From Burkholderiales bacterium (GTDB lineage Bacteria; Pseudomonadota; Gammaproteobacteria; Burkholderiales; Ga0077523), in contig JALORJ010000081.1 in assembly GCA_025459035.1 (NCBI GenBank), forward strand, positions 1 to 8,794: a DNA stretch of 8,794 nt, written 5' to 3'. Below, piece after piece: positions 1-7,507 of this stretch. The notes beneath the pieces are model-generated. The model ran no database searches. It was not told the origin of the DNA and was given only the letters and a program-made list of their open reading frames with translations. The position numbers were made by a program, and so were the translations under genes. The stretch's first letter is position 1; the number at the start of each line of letters is the position of its first letter.

Positions 1-975
1 GCGGTCGTGGCGACCGCGCGCCTTGCCCGGCGCGACCTGGGCGCGCAATCCGGCACCGCGCTCGCGCCCGCCCACGCGCGACTTGTGGCCGTGGAACCGA
101 TGGCGCGGCGCAGGCTCGGGCTCGACGGCCACGCCGCTCTCGCGTTCGATCCACTGCTTGATGCGGTTGGCGTCGCCGATGCGCGAGAACTTCCCCCACG
201 AATCGAGCAGCACGATGATCACCGGACGCGCCGCGATGCGCGCCTGCATGACCAGACACCGCCCGGCCTCGGCGATGTACCCCGTCTTGGACAGGCCGAT
301 GTCCCACTTGCCGGCGCGCACCAGGCCGTTGGAGTTGTTGAACGACAGCATGCGCGGGCGCGAGCGGGCCGACTCGACCTCGACCGCGTGCGAGCTGGTG
401 GTGGTGAAGTCGCGGATCAGCTCGTGGCGATAGCCGGCCTGCACGAGCCGCACGAGGTCCTCGGCGGTCGACACGTTCAGCGGGTTCAGGCCGGTCGGGT
501 CGACGAAGCGCGAATCGCGCATGCCCAGTTCGCGCGCGCGCCGGTTCATCGCGTCGACGAAGGCCCCGACGCCGCCGGGCCAGTGATGCCCGAGCGCCGA
601 CGCGGCGCGATTCTCGGAGGCCATCAGCGCGAGCTTCAGCATCTCGCGCCGGGTGAGCTGGGTGCCGATGCGAAGCCGCGATCCGGTGCCCTTGACGAAG
701 TCGATGTCGTCTTCGGTGACCTCGACGATCTCGTCGAGCGGCTGCTGGGCGTCGAGCACGACCACCGCCGTCATCAGCTTGGTGATCGACGCGATCGGCA
801 TCACGGCCTGGGTGTTCTTGGCGTAGAGCGGGGTGCCGTTCTCCTGGTCGACCACGAGCACCGCGTTCGACGCGAGCCCGGCCGGCGCACCGGACAGATC
901 GGCCGCGGTCGCGCCCGTGCCCGCGAACAGGCACACCGCCAACCCGACCAACCCCTGCCGCCATGCTCGCCGCAT
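1..975 (-). CDS. pbpG: D-alanyl-D-alanine endopeptidase (PBP7 type), 3' end cut by window
   Basis: Periplasmic serine peptidase of the S11/low-molecular-weight PBP family. Known members cleave D-Ala-meso-DAP cross-links in peptidoglycan. Translating the minus strand from ATG at 975 gives 325 open codons to the window edge with no stop. A signal peptide (about residues 1-24, ending ATA-AD) precedes the catalytic domain. All three penicillin-binding motifs are visible: SITK (S63, K66), SEN (120-122) and KTG (230-232, in LSKTGYIAEAG). The VDPTGL segment (158-163) is also typical of the family. E. coli PBP7 is a little over 300 residues, so the catalytic domain is probably complete and only the tail is missing. 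After about residue 287 the tail is basic and low-complexity, rich in Arg, His, Lys and Gly. The gene lies 100 bp downstream of czcA on the same strand but has its own strong ribosome-binding site. It has no obvious link to metal efflux and is probably a neighbouring housekeeping gene. Confidence 0.93.
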   Translation of the reverse strand, partial: MRRAWRQGLVGLAVCLFAGTGATAADLSGAPAGLASNAVLVVDQENGTPLYAKNTQAVMPIASITKLMTAVVVLDAQQPLDEIVEVTEDDIDFVKGTGSRLRIGTQLTRREMLKLALMASENRAASALGHHWPGGVGAFVDAMNRRARELGMRDSRFVDPTGLNPLNVSTAEDLVRLVQAGYRHELIRDFTTTSSHAVEVESARSRPRMLSFNNSNGLVRAGKWDIGLSKTGYIAEAGRCLVMQARIAARPVIIVLLDSWGKFSRIGDANRIKQWIERESGVAVEPEPAPRHRFHGHKSRVGGRERGAGLRAQVAPGKARGRHDR

Positions 976-1075
976 CGACCCTCCTCACCCGGGAAAAGAC
1001 GGTCTCCGCAGCGCTCGCGTCCCCCGTCACGACTGCGAGGAAAATACCAAGAATCAGGCATCAAGGGCAGGGACT
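976..1075. other. intergenic spacer between czcA and pbpG
   Basis: A 100-bp gap between the czcA stop and the pbpG start, both on the minus strand. It contains a relatively AT-rich patch (about 1041-1064), which stands out in this GC-rich window and could hold a pbpG promoter. The minus strand shows TTGATG (1064-1059) and TATTTT (1046-1041), but they are only 12 nt apart, too close for a normal sigma-70 pair. No stable stem-loop followed by a T run was found, so an intrinsic czc terminator is not supported. Confidence 0.4.
980..986 (-). promoter_or_regulatory. ribosome-binding site of pbpG
   Basis: On the minus strand the sequence GAGGAGG lies 4 nt before the ATG at 975. It is a near-perfect Shine-Dalgarno sequence and supports that start codon. 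The spacing is slightly short. Confidence 0.75.
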
Positions 1076-4000
1076 TCACGCTCGGGATGAAGACGGCACG
1101 CGCCCCGCGGCGGCTTCGGTCCGGCGCGGCGCGCGCCCCCGCGACACGCGCTCGAACCCGAGTGGCAGCAGCAGCAGGGTGAAGGTCGTCGCGGACACGA
1201 TGCCGCCCACGATGACGACCGCGAACGGGCGCTGCGTCTCGGAGCCGATGCCGTGCGACAGCGCCGCCGGCAGCAGTCCGAGTCCGGCCATCAGCGCCGT
1301 CATCAGGATCGGGCGCAGCCGCTCGACCGCGCCGTCGAGCACCGCGTCGCGCAGCGCCGCGCCGTTGTCGAGGGCCTCGTGGAAGCGCTCGACCATGATC
1401 ACGCCGTTCTGCACCGAGATCCCGGCCACCGCGATGAAGCCGACCGCCGCCGAGATCGACAGGTGCAGCCCGGCCAGCGCCAGACCGGCGAGGCCGCCGA
1501 TCAGCGTGAACGGCACCATGCCCAGCACCAGCAGCGCCTTCGGCACCGAGCGGAACGCCCAGAACAGCAGCACGAAGATGCCGGCCAGCGACAGCGGCAC
1601 GATCACCTCGAGACGGGCGGTCGCGCGCTGCTGGTTCTCGAACTGGCCGCCCCAGCTCATGCGGTAGCCCGGCGGCAGGTGGACCTTGTCGGAGACGCGC
1701 GCGCGGGCTTCGGCGACGAAGCTGCCCTGGTCGCGACCGCGCAGGTTGGCCTTGACGGCGACCATGCGCCCGCCCGCCTCGCGGCCGATGCGCGCCGGGC
1801 CCTCGCGCACGACGATGCGGGCGACGTCGCCCAGGCGCACCGGGGCGGCCATCCCGGGCGCCGACACCGGCACCTCGGCCACGTCGTCGACCGCGCTGCG
1901 GTACGGCGCGTCGAGACGCAGCGTCACGTCGAAGCGGCGCTCGCCGTCGTACCAGGTCCCCACCGTGGCGCCCCCCAGCATCGCGACGACCGTGGCATTG
2001 ACGTCGTCGGGCCGGAGCCCCAGACGCGCCATGCGGTCGCGATCGAGCACGGCCGACACCTCCGCCGCGCCACCGACCTTGATCGCCGCGACGTCGGCGG
2101 CCCCGCGCACGCCGGCGACGACGTCGGCCGTGCGTGCGGCCAGATCTTCGAGCAGGTCGAGATCGGGCCCGAAGATCTTGATGGCGACCTCGCCCTTGAC
2201 CCCCGACAGCGCCTCCTCGACGTTGTCCTCGATCACCTGCGAGAAGTTGGTCGGCACACCGGGCATCGCGTGCAGCCGGCGCGTGAGGTCGGCGACGAGC
2301 GCCTCCTTGTCCGCAAAGCGCCAGCTCGCGCGCGGCGCGAGGTCGGCAAGGATCTCGACGTTGTTCGCGCCCTTCGGGTCGGTGCCGTCGTCGGGGCGAC
2401 CGACGTGGCTCACCACCCGCGTGACCTCGGGGGTCGACGCGAGCATGCCACGCACGGCGCGCTCGACCTCCTTCGCGCGGTCGAGCGCGATGGCCGGCGG
2501 CAGCGTGATCGTGAGCCACAGGTTGCCCTCGTCGAGCTTGGGCAGGAACTCGGTGCCCAGGCCCGGAGCCGCAACGAGACTCGCGACCAGCAACCCGACC
2601 GCGACGCCGGCGACTGCGCGCGGCCGATCGAACACGCGGGCGAGCAGTCGCCGGTAGGCATCGCGCAGCCGCTCCATCCACGCGCTGTGACGCTCCGCCA
2701 TCTCGCGCCGGCGCAGCGCCCACGACAGCAGCGCCGGCACCCACGTGAGCGTCAGCACGATGGCGCCGGCGAGCGCGAACGACAGCGTCCACGCCATCGG
2801 CGAGAAGATCTTTCCCTCGACGCGCTGGAACGTGAAGATCGGCAGGAAGGCCAGGATGATGATGGCCTTCGAGAACAGGATCGGGCCGCCGAGCGACTGC
2901 ACCGTGCCGCGCAGCACGCCCATGCGCGTCGCGAGCGGTACCGGCCCGCCACCGGCGTCCACGCGCGCGACCGCCATGCGCACCATCAGTGCCTCGACCA
3001 GCACCACCGCGCTGTCGACGATGATCCCGAAGTCGACCGAGCCCAGCGAGATCAGGTTGGCCGACACGCCGGCCACGTGCATGCACAGGAACGCCGTGAG
3101 CAGCGCGAGCGGGATGATCGACGCGACGATCGCGGCGGCCCGCCAGTCGCGCAGGAAGACGATCAGGATCGCCACCACCAGCAGCGCCCCGGTGCCGAGG
3201 TTCTCGACCACCGTGTGCACCGTGTGGTCGACCAGCGTCGTGCGGTCGTAGATCGGGGTCAGCACCACGCCGGCCGGCAGGCCGAGCGACTCCACCGCGG
3301 CACGCACGTCGGCGACGACGGCCGCGGCATTGGAGCCCTTGGTCATCTGCACGATGCCCTCGACGACCGAGTCCTGCGTGCCGGCGGCGACGATGCCCGA
3401 GCGCGAGCGGTCACCCACCACCACCTGCGCGACGTCGCCGACCGTGATCGGACTGCCGTCGGATGCCGCCAGCGGCAGCCGCGCGAAGTCGTCCGGCGTG
3501 CGCGCGAGCCCGAGCGCACGCACCACGAGCGCCTCGTCGCCGCGGCGGATCACGCCCCCGCCGGTGTTGCTGCTGCCGGCAACCAGCGCCGCGCGCAGCT
3601 GATCGACGGTGACGCCGTAGGCGCGCAGCTTCTGCGGATCGGCGCGCACCTGCATCTCGGTCACCGTGCCGCCGAAGCTCACGACGTCGGCCACCCCCGC
3701 GACTCGCCGCAGCGCCGGGCGCACCTGCCAGTCCTGCACCGCGCGCACCTCGCGCGGTGGCATGCCCGCCGGTGCGGTCAGCACGTAGCGCCACACCTCG
3801 CCGACGGCGTTGGTCAGCGGGCCCAGCGTCGGCTGCACCGACGGCGGCAGCGCCGCGTTGGCGAGCTTCTCGAGCACCTGCTGGCGCGCGAACCAGTCGT
3901 TGGTGCGATCGGCGAACGTCACCGTGACCACCGACAGCCCGAAGATCGACACGCTGCGCACCTGGGTCTGGCGCGGCACGCCGTTCATCTCGCGCTCGAT

Positions 4001-4204
4001 CGGGATCGTGACGCTGCGCTCGACTTCCTCCGGCGCTGCCCCGGGCACCTGCGTGACGACCTGGACCTGCACGTCCTGCACGTCCGGGAACGCCTCGATC
4101 GCGAGACTGCGCCACGCGAACAGGCCGCCCGCCGCGAGCGCGGCTGTCGCCAGCACCACGAACACGCGCTGGACGAGCGCGAACGCGACGATCGACTTCA
4201 GCAT
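1076..4204 (-). CDS. czcA: heavy-metal efflux RND transporter, CzcA family
   Basis: Inner-membrane proton/cation antiporter of the HME-RND family, the energised pump of a CzcCBA-type tripartite system. It has 1042 residues, the usual length for the family. The start is ATG at 4204 (MLKSIVAF...), which has CCGAGG 6 nt upstream on the minus strand. The frame stays open far upstream but antisense-like through czcB, so longer starts are rejected. TM1 is at about 10-30, followed by the first periplasmic porter loop. TM2-TM6 lie at about 335-495, a second periplasmic loop follows, and the C-terminal TM bundle ends near residue 1020. TM4 carries the acidic triad of metal-transporting RND pumps, D391, D397 and E404 in DFGIIVDSAVVLVE, matching D402/D408/E415 of Cupriavidus CzcA (recalled). 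The FPDV segment near the N-terminus and LDEGNLW after TM7 are also family-typical. Divalent ions (Zn, Co, Cd or Ni) are likely substrates, but the exact metal cannot be assigned. Third gene of the operon, 29 bp after czcB. Confidence 0.93.
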   Translation of the reverse strand: MLKSIVAFALVQRVFVVLATAALAAGGLFAWRSLAIEAFPDVQDVQVQVVTQVPGAAPEEVERSVTIPIEREMNGVPRQTQVRSVSIFGLSVVTVTFADRTNDWFARQQVLEKLANAALPPSVQPTLGPLTNAVGEVWRYVLTAPAGMPPREVRAVQDWQVRPALRRVAGVADVVSFGGTVTEMQVRADPQKLRAYGVTVDQLRAALVAGSSNTGGGVIRRGDEALVVRALGLARTPDDFARLPLAASDGSPITVGDVAQVVVGDRSRSGIVAAGTQDSVVEGIVQMTKGSNAAAVVADVRAAVESLGLPAGVVLTPIYDRTTLVDHTVHTVVENLGTGALLVVAILIVFLRDWRAAAIVASIIPLALLTAFLCMHVAGVSANLISLGSVDFGIIVDSAVVLVEALMVRMAVARVDAGGGPVPLATRMGVLRGTVQSLGGPILFSKAIIILAFLPIFTFQRVEGKIFSPMAWTLSFALAGAIVLTLTWVPALLSWALRRREMAERHSAWMERLRDAYRRLLARVFDRPRAVAGVAVGLLVASLVAAPGLGTEFLPKLDEGNLWLTITLPPAIALDRAKEVERAVRGMLASTPEVTRVVSHVGRPDDGTDPKGANNVEILADLAPRASWRFADKEALVADLTRRLHAMPGVPTNFSQVIEDNVEEALSGVKGEVAIKIFGPDLDLLEDLAARTADVVAGVRGAADVAAIKVGGAAEVSAVLDRDRMARLGLRPDDVNATVVAMLGGATVGTWYDGERRFDVTLRLDAPYRSAVDDVAEVPVSAPGMAAPVRLGDVARIVVREGPARIGREAGGRMVAVKANLRGRDQGSFVAEARARVSDKVHLPPGYRMSWGGQFENQQRATARLEVIVPLSLAGIFVLLFWAFRSVPKALLVLGMVPFTLIGGLAGLALAGLHLSISAAVGFIAVAGISVQNGVIMVERFHEALDNGAALRDAVLDGAVERLRPILMTALMAGLGLLPAALSHGIGSETQRPFAVVIVGGIVSATTFTLLLLPLGFERVSRGRAPRRTEAAAGRVPSSSRA

Positions 4205-4210
4205 CGGGGG

Positions 4211-4216
4211 CCTCGG
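4211..4216 (-). promoter_or_regulatory. ribosome-binding site of czcA
   Basis: On the minus strand CCGAGG lies 6 nt upstream of the ATG at 4204, inside the 29-nt czcB-czcA gap. It fixes the czcA start at MLKS. Confidence 0.55.
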
Positions 4217-4233
4217 AGGAGCACGCGCATGCC

Positions 4234-5379
4234 TCAGTGCCCCTGCAGCTCGGCTTCGAGCAGCAGCGCGCCCGACACGACCACGCGTGCGCCATCCGGG
4301 ATGCCGTCGGCAAGCCACGCGGACTCGTGGCCCTGCACCGCCACCGTGACCGCACGCCGCTCGAACTCGCCCGGTGCGCGCTCGACGAACACCCAGGCGT
4401 GACTGCCGACGGTGACCAGCGCACCGACGGGCACCTTCACCCGCGGCGTGCCGCCCGCCGCCAGCGGCGCGACACGCGCGAACATGCCGAGCTTCATCGT
4501 GCGGTCGGGCACGTCGACCCGCACCCGCACCGGCACACGCCGCGTGTCGGGGTCGACGATGTCGCCGACCGTCTCGACGTGCCCGGTCACCGTGCGATCG
4601 GGAAACGCGTCGAGCGCGATCGCGACCTCGCCGCCCGGCACGAAATCGGCGACCTCGCGCTCGGGCACGTCGACCACCAGCTGCAGCCGCGTCGGATCGC
4701 TGACGACGAACAGCGGCTTCGGATCGTCGGGCGACGCGCGGGTGCCGGGGTTCGCGTTGCGCTCGACGATCACGCCGTCGAGCGGCGCGCGCAGCACCAG
4801 CGGCCCGCCGCCTTCGCCGGCCCCCAGCGCAGCCCGCTGCGCACGCGCCCGACCGACCTCGACGCGCGCCTGCGCGACGTCCGTGCGGGCGGCTTCGAGA
4901 TCCTTGTCGGGCAGCACGCCGCCGTCGTGCAGCACGGTCACGCGCTCGAGCGTGCGGGTCTTCTGTGCGAGGTCGACGCCAGTGCGCTCGACATCGGCGA
5001 CCGCCTGCGCGTACTCGGGCGCATCGAGCGTCGCGAGCGGCTGGCCGCGACGCACCTGCGTGCCCGGCGCGACGTCGATGCGCACGATACGACCGGCCAC
5101 CGGCGCGACGATGCGCGCGGTGCGATCCGGATCGGCCACGATGCGCGCGGGCAGCGCTTCGACGAGCGGTGCAGGGGCCGCGTTCACCGGCTGCACCGTG
5201 ACGAACGCGAGCTGCGCGGCGCCGGGCTCGAAGCGCAGACGATCGCCATGCGTCGTCGTCGGCGCGGCGGCCGGCGGACGCGCCTCCTCGGCGTGCGCGA
5301 TCCACGGCAGCCGGCCGCTGCGCGCGATGAGGATGATCGCGACGACGGCCACGATCGCGAGCGGGGGACGCAGGGTCAT
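4234..5379 (-). CDS. czcB: efflux RND periplasmic adaptor subunit, CzcB/HlyD family
   Basis: Membrane-fusion protein that bridges the CzcA-like pump and the CzcC-like outer-membrane channel across the periplasm. It has 381 residues from ATG at 5379 (MTLRPP). This start is chosen over an in-frame ATG 13 codons upstream because GAGGAG sits 8 nt before it and it overlaps the czcC stop as ATGA. An N-terminal hydrophobic anchor or uncleaved signal (about 6-20) has no lipobox cysteine. The first biotinyl-lipoyl half is at about 85-125 (IVAPVAGRIVRIDVAPGTQV). An alpha-helical hairpin follows at about 125-190, then the second lipoyl half (LRAPLDGVIVERNANPGT). The beta-barrel and membrane-proximal domains run to the end. 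No His-rich metal-binding segment is present at the N-terminus, unlike Cupriavidus CzcB. Translational coupling with czcC is likely. Confidence 0.92.
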   Translation of the reverse strand: MTLRPPLAIVAVVAIILIARSGRLPWIAHAEEARPPAAAPTTTHGDRLRFEPGAAQLAFVTVQPVNAAPAPLVEALPARIVADPDRTARIVAPVAGRIVRIDVAPGTQVRRGQPLATLDAPEYAQAVADVERTGVDLAQKTRTLERVTVLHDGGVLPDKDLEAARTDVAQARVEVGRARAQRAALGAGEGGGPLVLRAPLDGVIVERNANPGTRASPDDPKPLFVVSDPTRLQLVVDVPEREVADFVPGGEVAIALDAFPDRTVTGHVETVGDIVDPDTRRVPVRVRVDVPDRTMKLGMFARVAPLAAGGTPRVKVPVGALVTVGSHAWVFVERAPGEFERRAVTVAVQGHESAWLADGIPDGARVVVSGALLLEAELQGH

Positions 5380-6683
5380 CTCGGTCTCTCCTCGGGACCG
5401 GCCACGGCGGCCGTCCACGTGACAAGCGCGCGCGCCAGCTCGGCACGCGCCGTCGCCGCATCGCCGCGCACCGCGGCCAGCGTCCGGCGCGCGTCGAGCA
5501 GCTCGACGATGCCGCTCGCACCGTTGCGATACGCGAGTTCCGCGGCGTCGGCCGCGCGGCGCGCCTCGTCCACGACGACGCCGTCGAAGCGCGTGACCCG
5601 ATCACGCGCGGCATCGAGATCCGTGCGGGCGCGACGCACGTCGATCGTGGCCGCCGCGCGGGCGCGCGCGACCGCGTCGAGCGCCGTCTCGACGTCGACT
5701 TCGGCGCGCCGGATCTCGCCGTCGTACGTGTTCGACACGAACAGCGGCACCGACGCGCCCAGGCCGATCGTGTTGTTCTGGTCCTGCCCGGCGTAGTGCT
5801 CGTACTGCACGGCGACGGTCACGTCGCGCGTGCGCAGCGACCGCGCCAGATCGAGCGCGCGCATCGCGGCGTCGACCCGACGCTGCGCCGCCCGCACGTC
5901 CGGGCGCGCGTCGATACGTGCCGCGAGGTCGGCCGGGCGCTCGATCGCGTCACCGGCGGGCAGCGGCGACTCCACCGCGACGAGCGTCTCGCCGGCATCG
6001 TCGAGGCCGAGCACCCAGGCCAGATCGCCGCGTGCCCGATCGCGCTCGGCGACGGCGGCGCGTCGGTCCGCCTCGACGCGCTCGGCCTCGACGCGCAGGC
6101 GCGAGCGGTCCGCCGGGGCGAGATCGCCCGCCTTCAGGCGCAGGTCGGCCGCCGCGGACAGGCGGCGCCACGACGTCGCGGTGTCGTCGGCGACGTTCAC
6201 GCGCGACTGCGCGGCGACCAGCGCGTAGTAGACCTGCGCGAGCAGGGTCGTCTGCGCGCGGCGCATCGCGTCGACATCGAGCTGCGCGCTCTCCGCCAGC
6301 AGCCGCGCCGTGTCGTCACGCAGGGCGCGCTTGTCGCCGCGCTCGACCAGCTGCGACAGCTGCACGATCGCGTCGACGGTTCGGCCCTGCCCTCCTGCGC
6401 CGACGCCTCCTGGATGGATCGCGGCCGTCGTGAACGCGAGGTTCGGGTTCGGTCGCACGTTCGCGGCCAGCCGGTCGGCGTCCGCGGCGCGTACCGCGCG
6501 GCGCGCCGACACGACCTCGCGGTTGCGCACTTCCATGAGCTCGAGGCTCTGCGCGAAGGTCAGCACGCGCGACGCCATGCCCGGATCGGACGGCTGCTTC
6601 GCGGCGTCGGCGGCCGCCGCGAGCGCCGCCAGCGCGAACACCATGACCGGCGCGACCCCCCAGCGCCATCCCGCGATCCGCAT
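5376..6683 (-). CDS. czcC: outer-membrane efflux channel, TolC/CzcC family
   Basis: Outer-membrane factor that forms the exit duct of the tripartite metal-efflux complex. It has 435 residues, a normal length for CzcC-like proteins. A Sec signal peptide covers about residues 1-27 (hydrophobic stretch VMVFALAALAAAADA). The mature part shows the duplicated OEP architecture: two long Ala/Arg/Asp-rich helical stretches with coiled-coil character, each followed by a beta segment. The first repeat includes NVRPNPNLAFTTAA, with Pro/Asn at the usual position. The second includes LGASVPLFVSNTYDGEIRRAE, typical of CzcC/CnrC-like channels. No cysteine follows the signal, so it is not an obvious lipoprotein. 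It is the first gene of the operon. Its TGA overlaps the czcB ATG by 4 bp. The ATG at 6683 is preceded by a G-rich stretch (GGGGTGG) that serves as a weak ribosome-binding site. It faces the regulator gene across 101 bp. Confidence 0.9.
   Translation of the reverse strand: MRIAGWRWGVAPVMVFALAALAAAADAAKQPSDPGMASRVLTFAQSLELMEVRNREVVSARRAVRAADADRLAANVRPNPNLAFTTAAIHPGGVGAGGQGRTVDAIVQLSQLVERGDKRALRDDTARLLAESAQLDVDAMRRAQTTLLAQVYYALVAAQSRVNVADDTATSWRRLSAAADLRLKAGDLAPADRSRLRVEAERVEADRRAAVAERDRARGDLAWVLGLDDAGETLVAVESPLPAGDAIERPADLAARIDARPDVRAAQRRVDAAMRALDLARSLRTRDVTVAVQYEHYAGQDQNNTIGLGASVPLFVSNTYDGEIRRAEVDVETALDAVARARAAATIDVRRARTDLDAARDRVTRFDGVVVDEARRAADAAELAYRNGASGIVELLDARRTLAAVRGDAATARAELARALVTWTAAVAGPEERPR
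5388..5393 (-). promoter_or_regulatory. ribosome-binding site of czcB
   Basis: GAGGAG on the minus strand lies inside the last codons of czcC, 8 nt before the czcB ATG at 5379. It decides between the two in-frame czcB starts. Confidence 0.7.
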
Positions 6684-6729
6684 CGACCACCCCGTGTCGT
6701 CTTGACGCGATCCAGTCTCGGCGGCCAGC

Positions 6730-6746
6730 CTTACGGGTCACTTACG
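6730..6746 (+). promoter_or_regulatory. putative operator: tandem CTTACG direct repeat, 11-bp period
   Basis: CTTACG at 6730-6735 is repeated exactly at 6741-6746, giving CTTACG-N5-CTTACG. Half-sites in tandem one helical turn apart are typical of OmpR/PhoB-family regulators. The layout resembles the CTTAA-type boxes of the PmrA/QseB branch. It lies in the middle of the czcC/regulator intergenic region, so the regulator encoded at 6785 is the obvious candidate ligand. The repeat is seen directly; the binding is inferred. Confidence 0.55.
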
Positions 6747-6775
6747 CGACGCACCGTGCGCCGCGATGTCGCGAC

Positions 6776-6779
6776 GGAG
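6776..6779 (+). promoter_or_regulatory. ribosome-binding site of the response regulator
   Basis: GGAG lies 5 nt upstream of the ATG at 6785 and supports that start, from which a complete receiver domain begins. Confidence 0.6.
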
Positions 6780-6784
6780 CATCG

Positions 6785-7507
6785 ATGCGATTGCTGGTAG
6801 CCGAGGACGACACCGTGATCGCCGATGCGCTGGTGCGCGCGCTGCGCGCCGCCGGCCACGCCGTGGATCACGCGCCCGACGGCGGCACGGCCGACACCGC
6901 GCTCGCGACCACGCCGTACGACCTGCTGGTGCTCGATCTCGGCCTGCCGCAGCGCGACGGCCTCGACGTGCTGGCGCGGCTGCGTGCGCGCGGCGCGACG
7001 CTGCCGGTGCTGATCCTCACCGCGCGCGACGCGCTGCGCGACCGCGTGATCGGCCTGGACACCGGCGCCGACGACTATCTGGTCAAGCCGTTCGATCTGC
7101 CCGAGTTCGAGGCGCGCGTGCGCGCGCTGCTGCGTCGCGGTCGCGACGCGCAGAGCCGCCGCATCGTCCTGGGCCGGCTGCATGTCGACCTCGAAGGCCG
7201 CAGCGCCTGGATCGACGGCGAGCGGCTCGCGCTGTCGGCGCGCGAGTTCGGGGTGCTCGAGCTGCTGCTGCGCCGCCGCGGACGCGTCGTGTCGAAGGAC
7301 GCACTGCTCGAGGCCCTGACCGGCTGGGACGAAGCCGTCGGCACCAACGCGATCGAGGTCTACGTGCACCGGCTGCGTCGCAAGGTCGAGGCCGCCGGCG
7401 TCGCGATCCGCACGCTGCGCGGTCTGGGCTATCTGATCGAGGCCGGCACGACCGCCGCAGCCGATGCCGCCATCGCCCACCCACCGGCGGACGACGCCGA
7501 TGCGTGA
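6785..7507 (+). CDS. OmpR-family response regulator (QseB/TctD-like)
   Basis: Cytoplasmic DNA-binding regulator of 240 residues. The receiver domain (about 1-115) has all key residues: the acidic pair D8/D9 in VAEDD, phospho-acceptor D51 in LVLDLGLP, T79 in LILTARD, and K101 in LVKPFD. The winged-helix Trans_reg_C domain (about 128-222) includes LSAREFGVLELLL, the recognition-helix region TNAIEVYVHRLRRKVE and the wing segment IRTLRGLGYLIE. A short Ala/Asp-rich tail (about 223-240) is probably disordered, and the kinase start codon lies in its coding sequence. The overall pattern is of the QseB/PmrA/TctD branch. The kinase gene follows with an 8-bp overlap, so the two are almost certainly co-translated partners. 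Divergent placement from czcCBA suggests control of the efflux operon and of itself through the intergenic direct repeat; this is inference. TctD in other bacteria controls citrate uptake, so a metal role is not proven. Confidence 0.94.
   Translation: MRLLVAEDDTVIADALVRALRAAGHAVDHAPDGGTADTALATTPYDLLVLDLGLPQRDGLDVLARLRARGATLPVLILTARDALRDRVIGLDTGADDYLVKPFDLPEFEARVRALLRRGRDAQSRRIVLGRLHVDLEGRSAWIDGERLALSAREFGVLELLLRRRGRVVSKDALLEALTGWDEAVGTNAIEVYVHRLRRKVEAAGVAIRTLRGLGYLIEAGTTAAADAAIAHPPADDADA

Larger units (their letters stand above)
6684..6784. promoter_or_regulatory. divergent promoter region between czcCBA and the two-component genes
   Basis: A 101-bp spacer between two divergent start codons, so promoters for both transcription units should lie here. 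On the minus strand GTGACC (6741-6736) is a 4/6 match to a -35 box, with a poor GAGACT -10 match 16 nt further on. On the plus strand TTGACG (6702-6707) resembles a -35 box but has no -10 at normal spacing. Weak core promoters next to a direct repeat are what an activator-dependent promoter would look like. The location is firm, but the exact elements are inference. Confidence 0.6.

Noticed and set aside
1005..1015. AGAC-G-GTCT palindrome next to an AAAA run before pbpG, considered as a terminator for czcA
   Set aside because: The arms are 4 bp with a 1-nt loop, so no stable hairpin can form, and it lies very close to the pbpG ribosome-binding site.
7..1182. Open frame of about 391 codons on the plus strand at the window start
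   Set aside because: It is antisense to the pbpG-like gene, uses the same codon grid, and has low-complexity composition. The minus-strand protein has all three penicillin-binding motifs.
1253..4402. Open frame of about 1049 codons on the plus strand, antisense to czcA
   Set aside because: It mirrors a firmly identified RND gene. Its product is dominated by Arg, His, Asp and Gln and has no recognisable domain, as expected for antisense frames in very GC-rich DNA.
4205..5614. Upstream extension of the czcA frame giving a 1512-codon reading frame
   Set aside because: The extra part is an out-of-frame shadow of czcB and the end of czcC, with Arg/Ala-rich nonsense. The RND family start (MLKS...) and a ribosome-binding site sit at 4204.
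4237..5796. Long plus-strand frame opposite czcB and czcC
   Set aside because: It is an antisense shadow of two well-supported efflux genes and has no domain or ribosome-binding support.
6750..6760. Inverted repeat CGCAC-C-GTGCG upstream of the response regulator
   Set aside because: It is perfect but only 5 bp per arm with a 1-nt centre, and such short G/C palindromes are common at this base composition. It is too weak to call an operator or hairpin.
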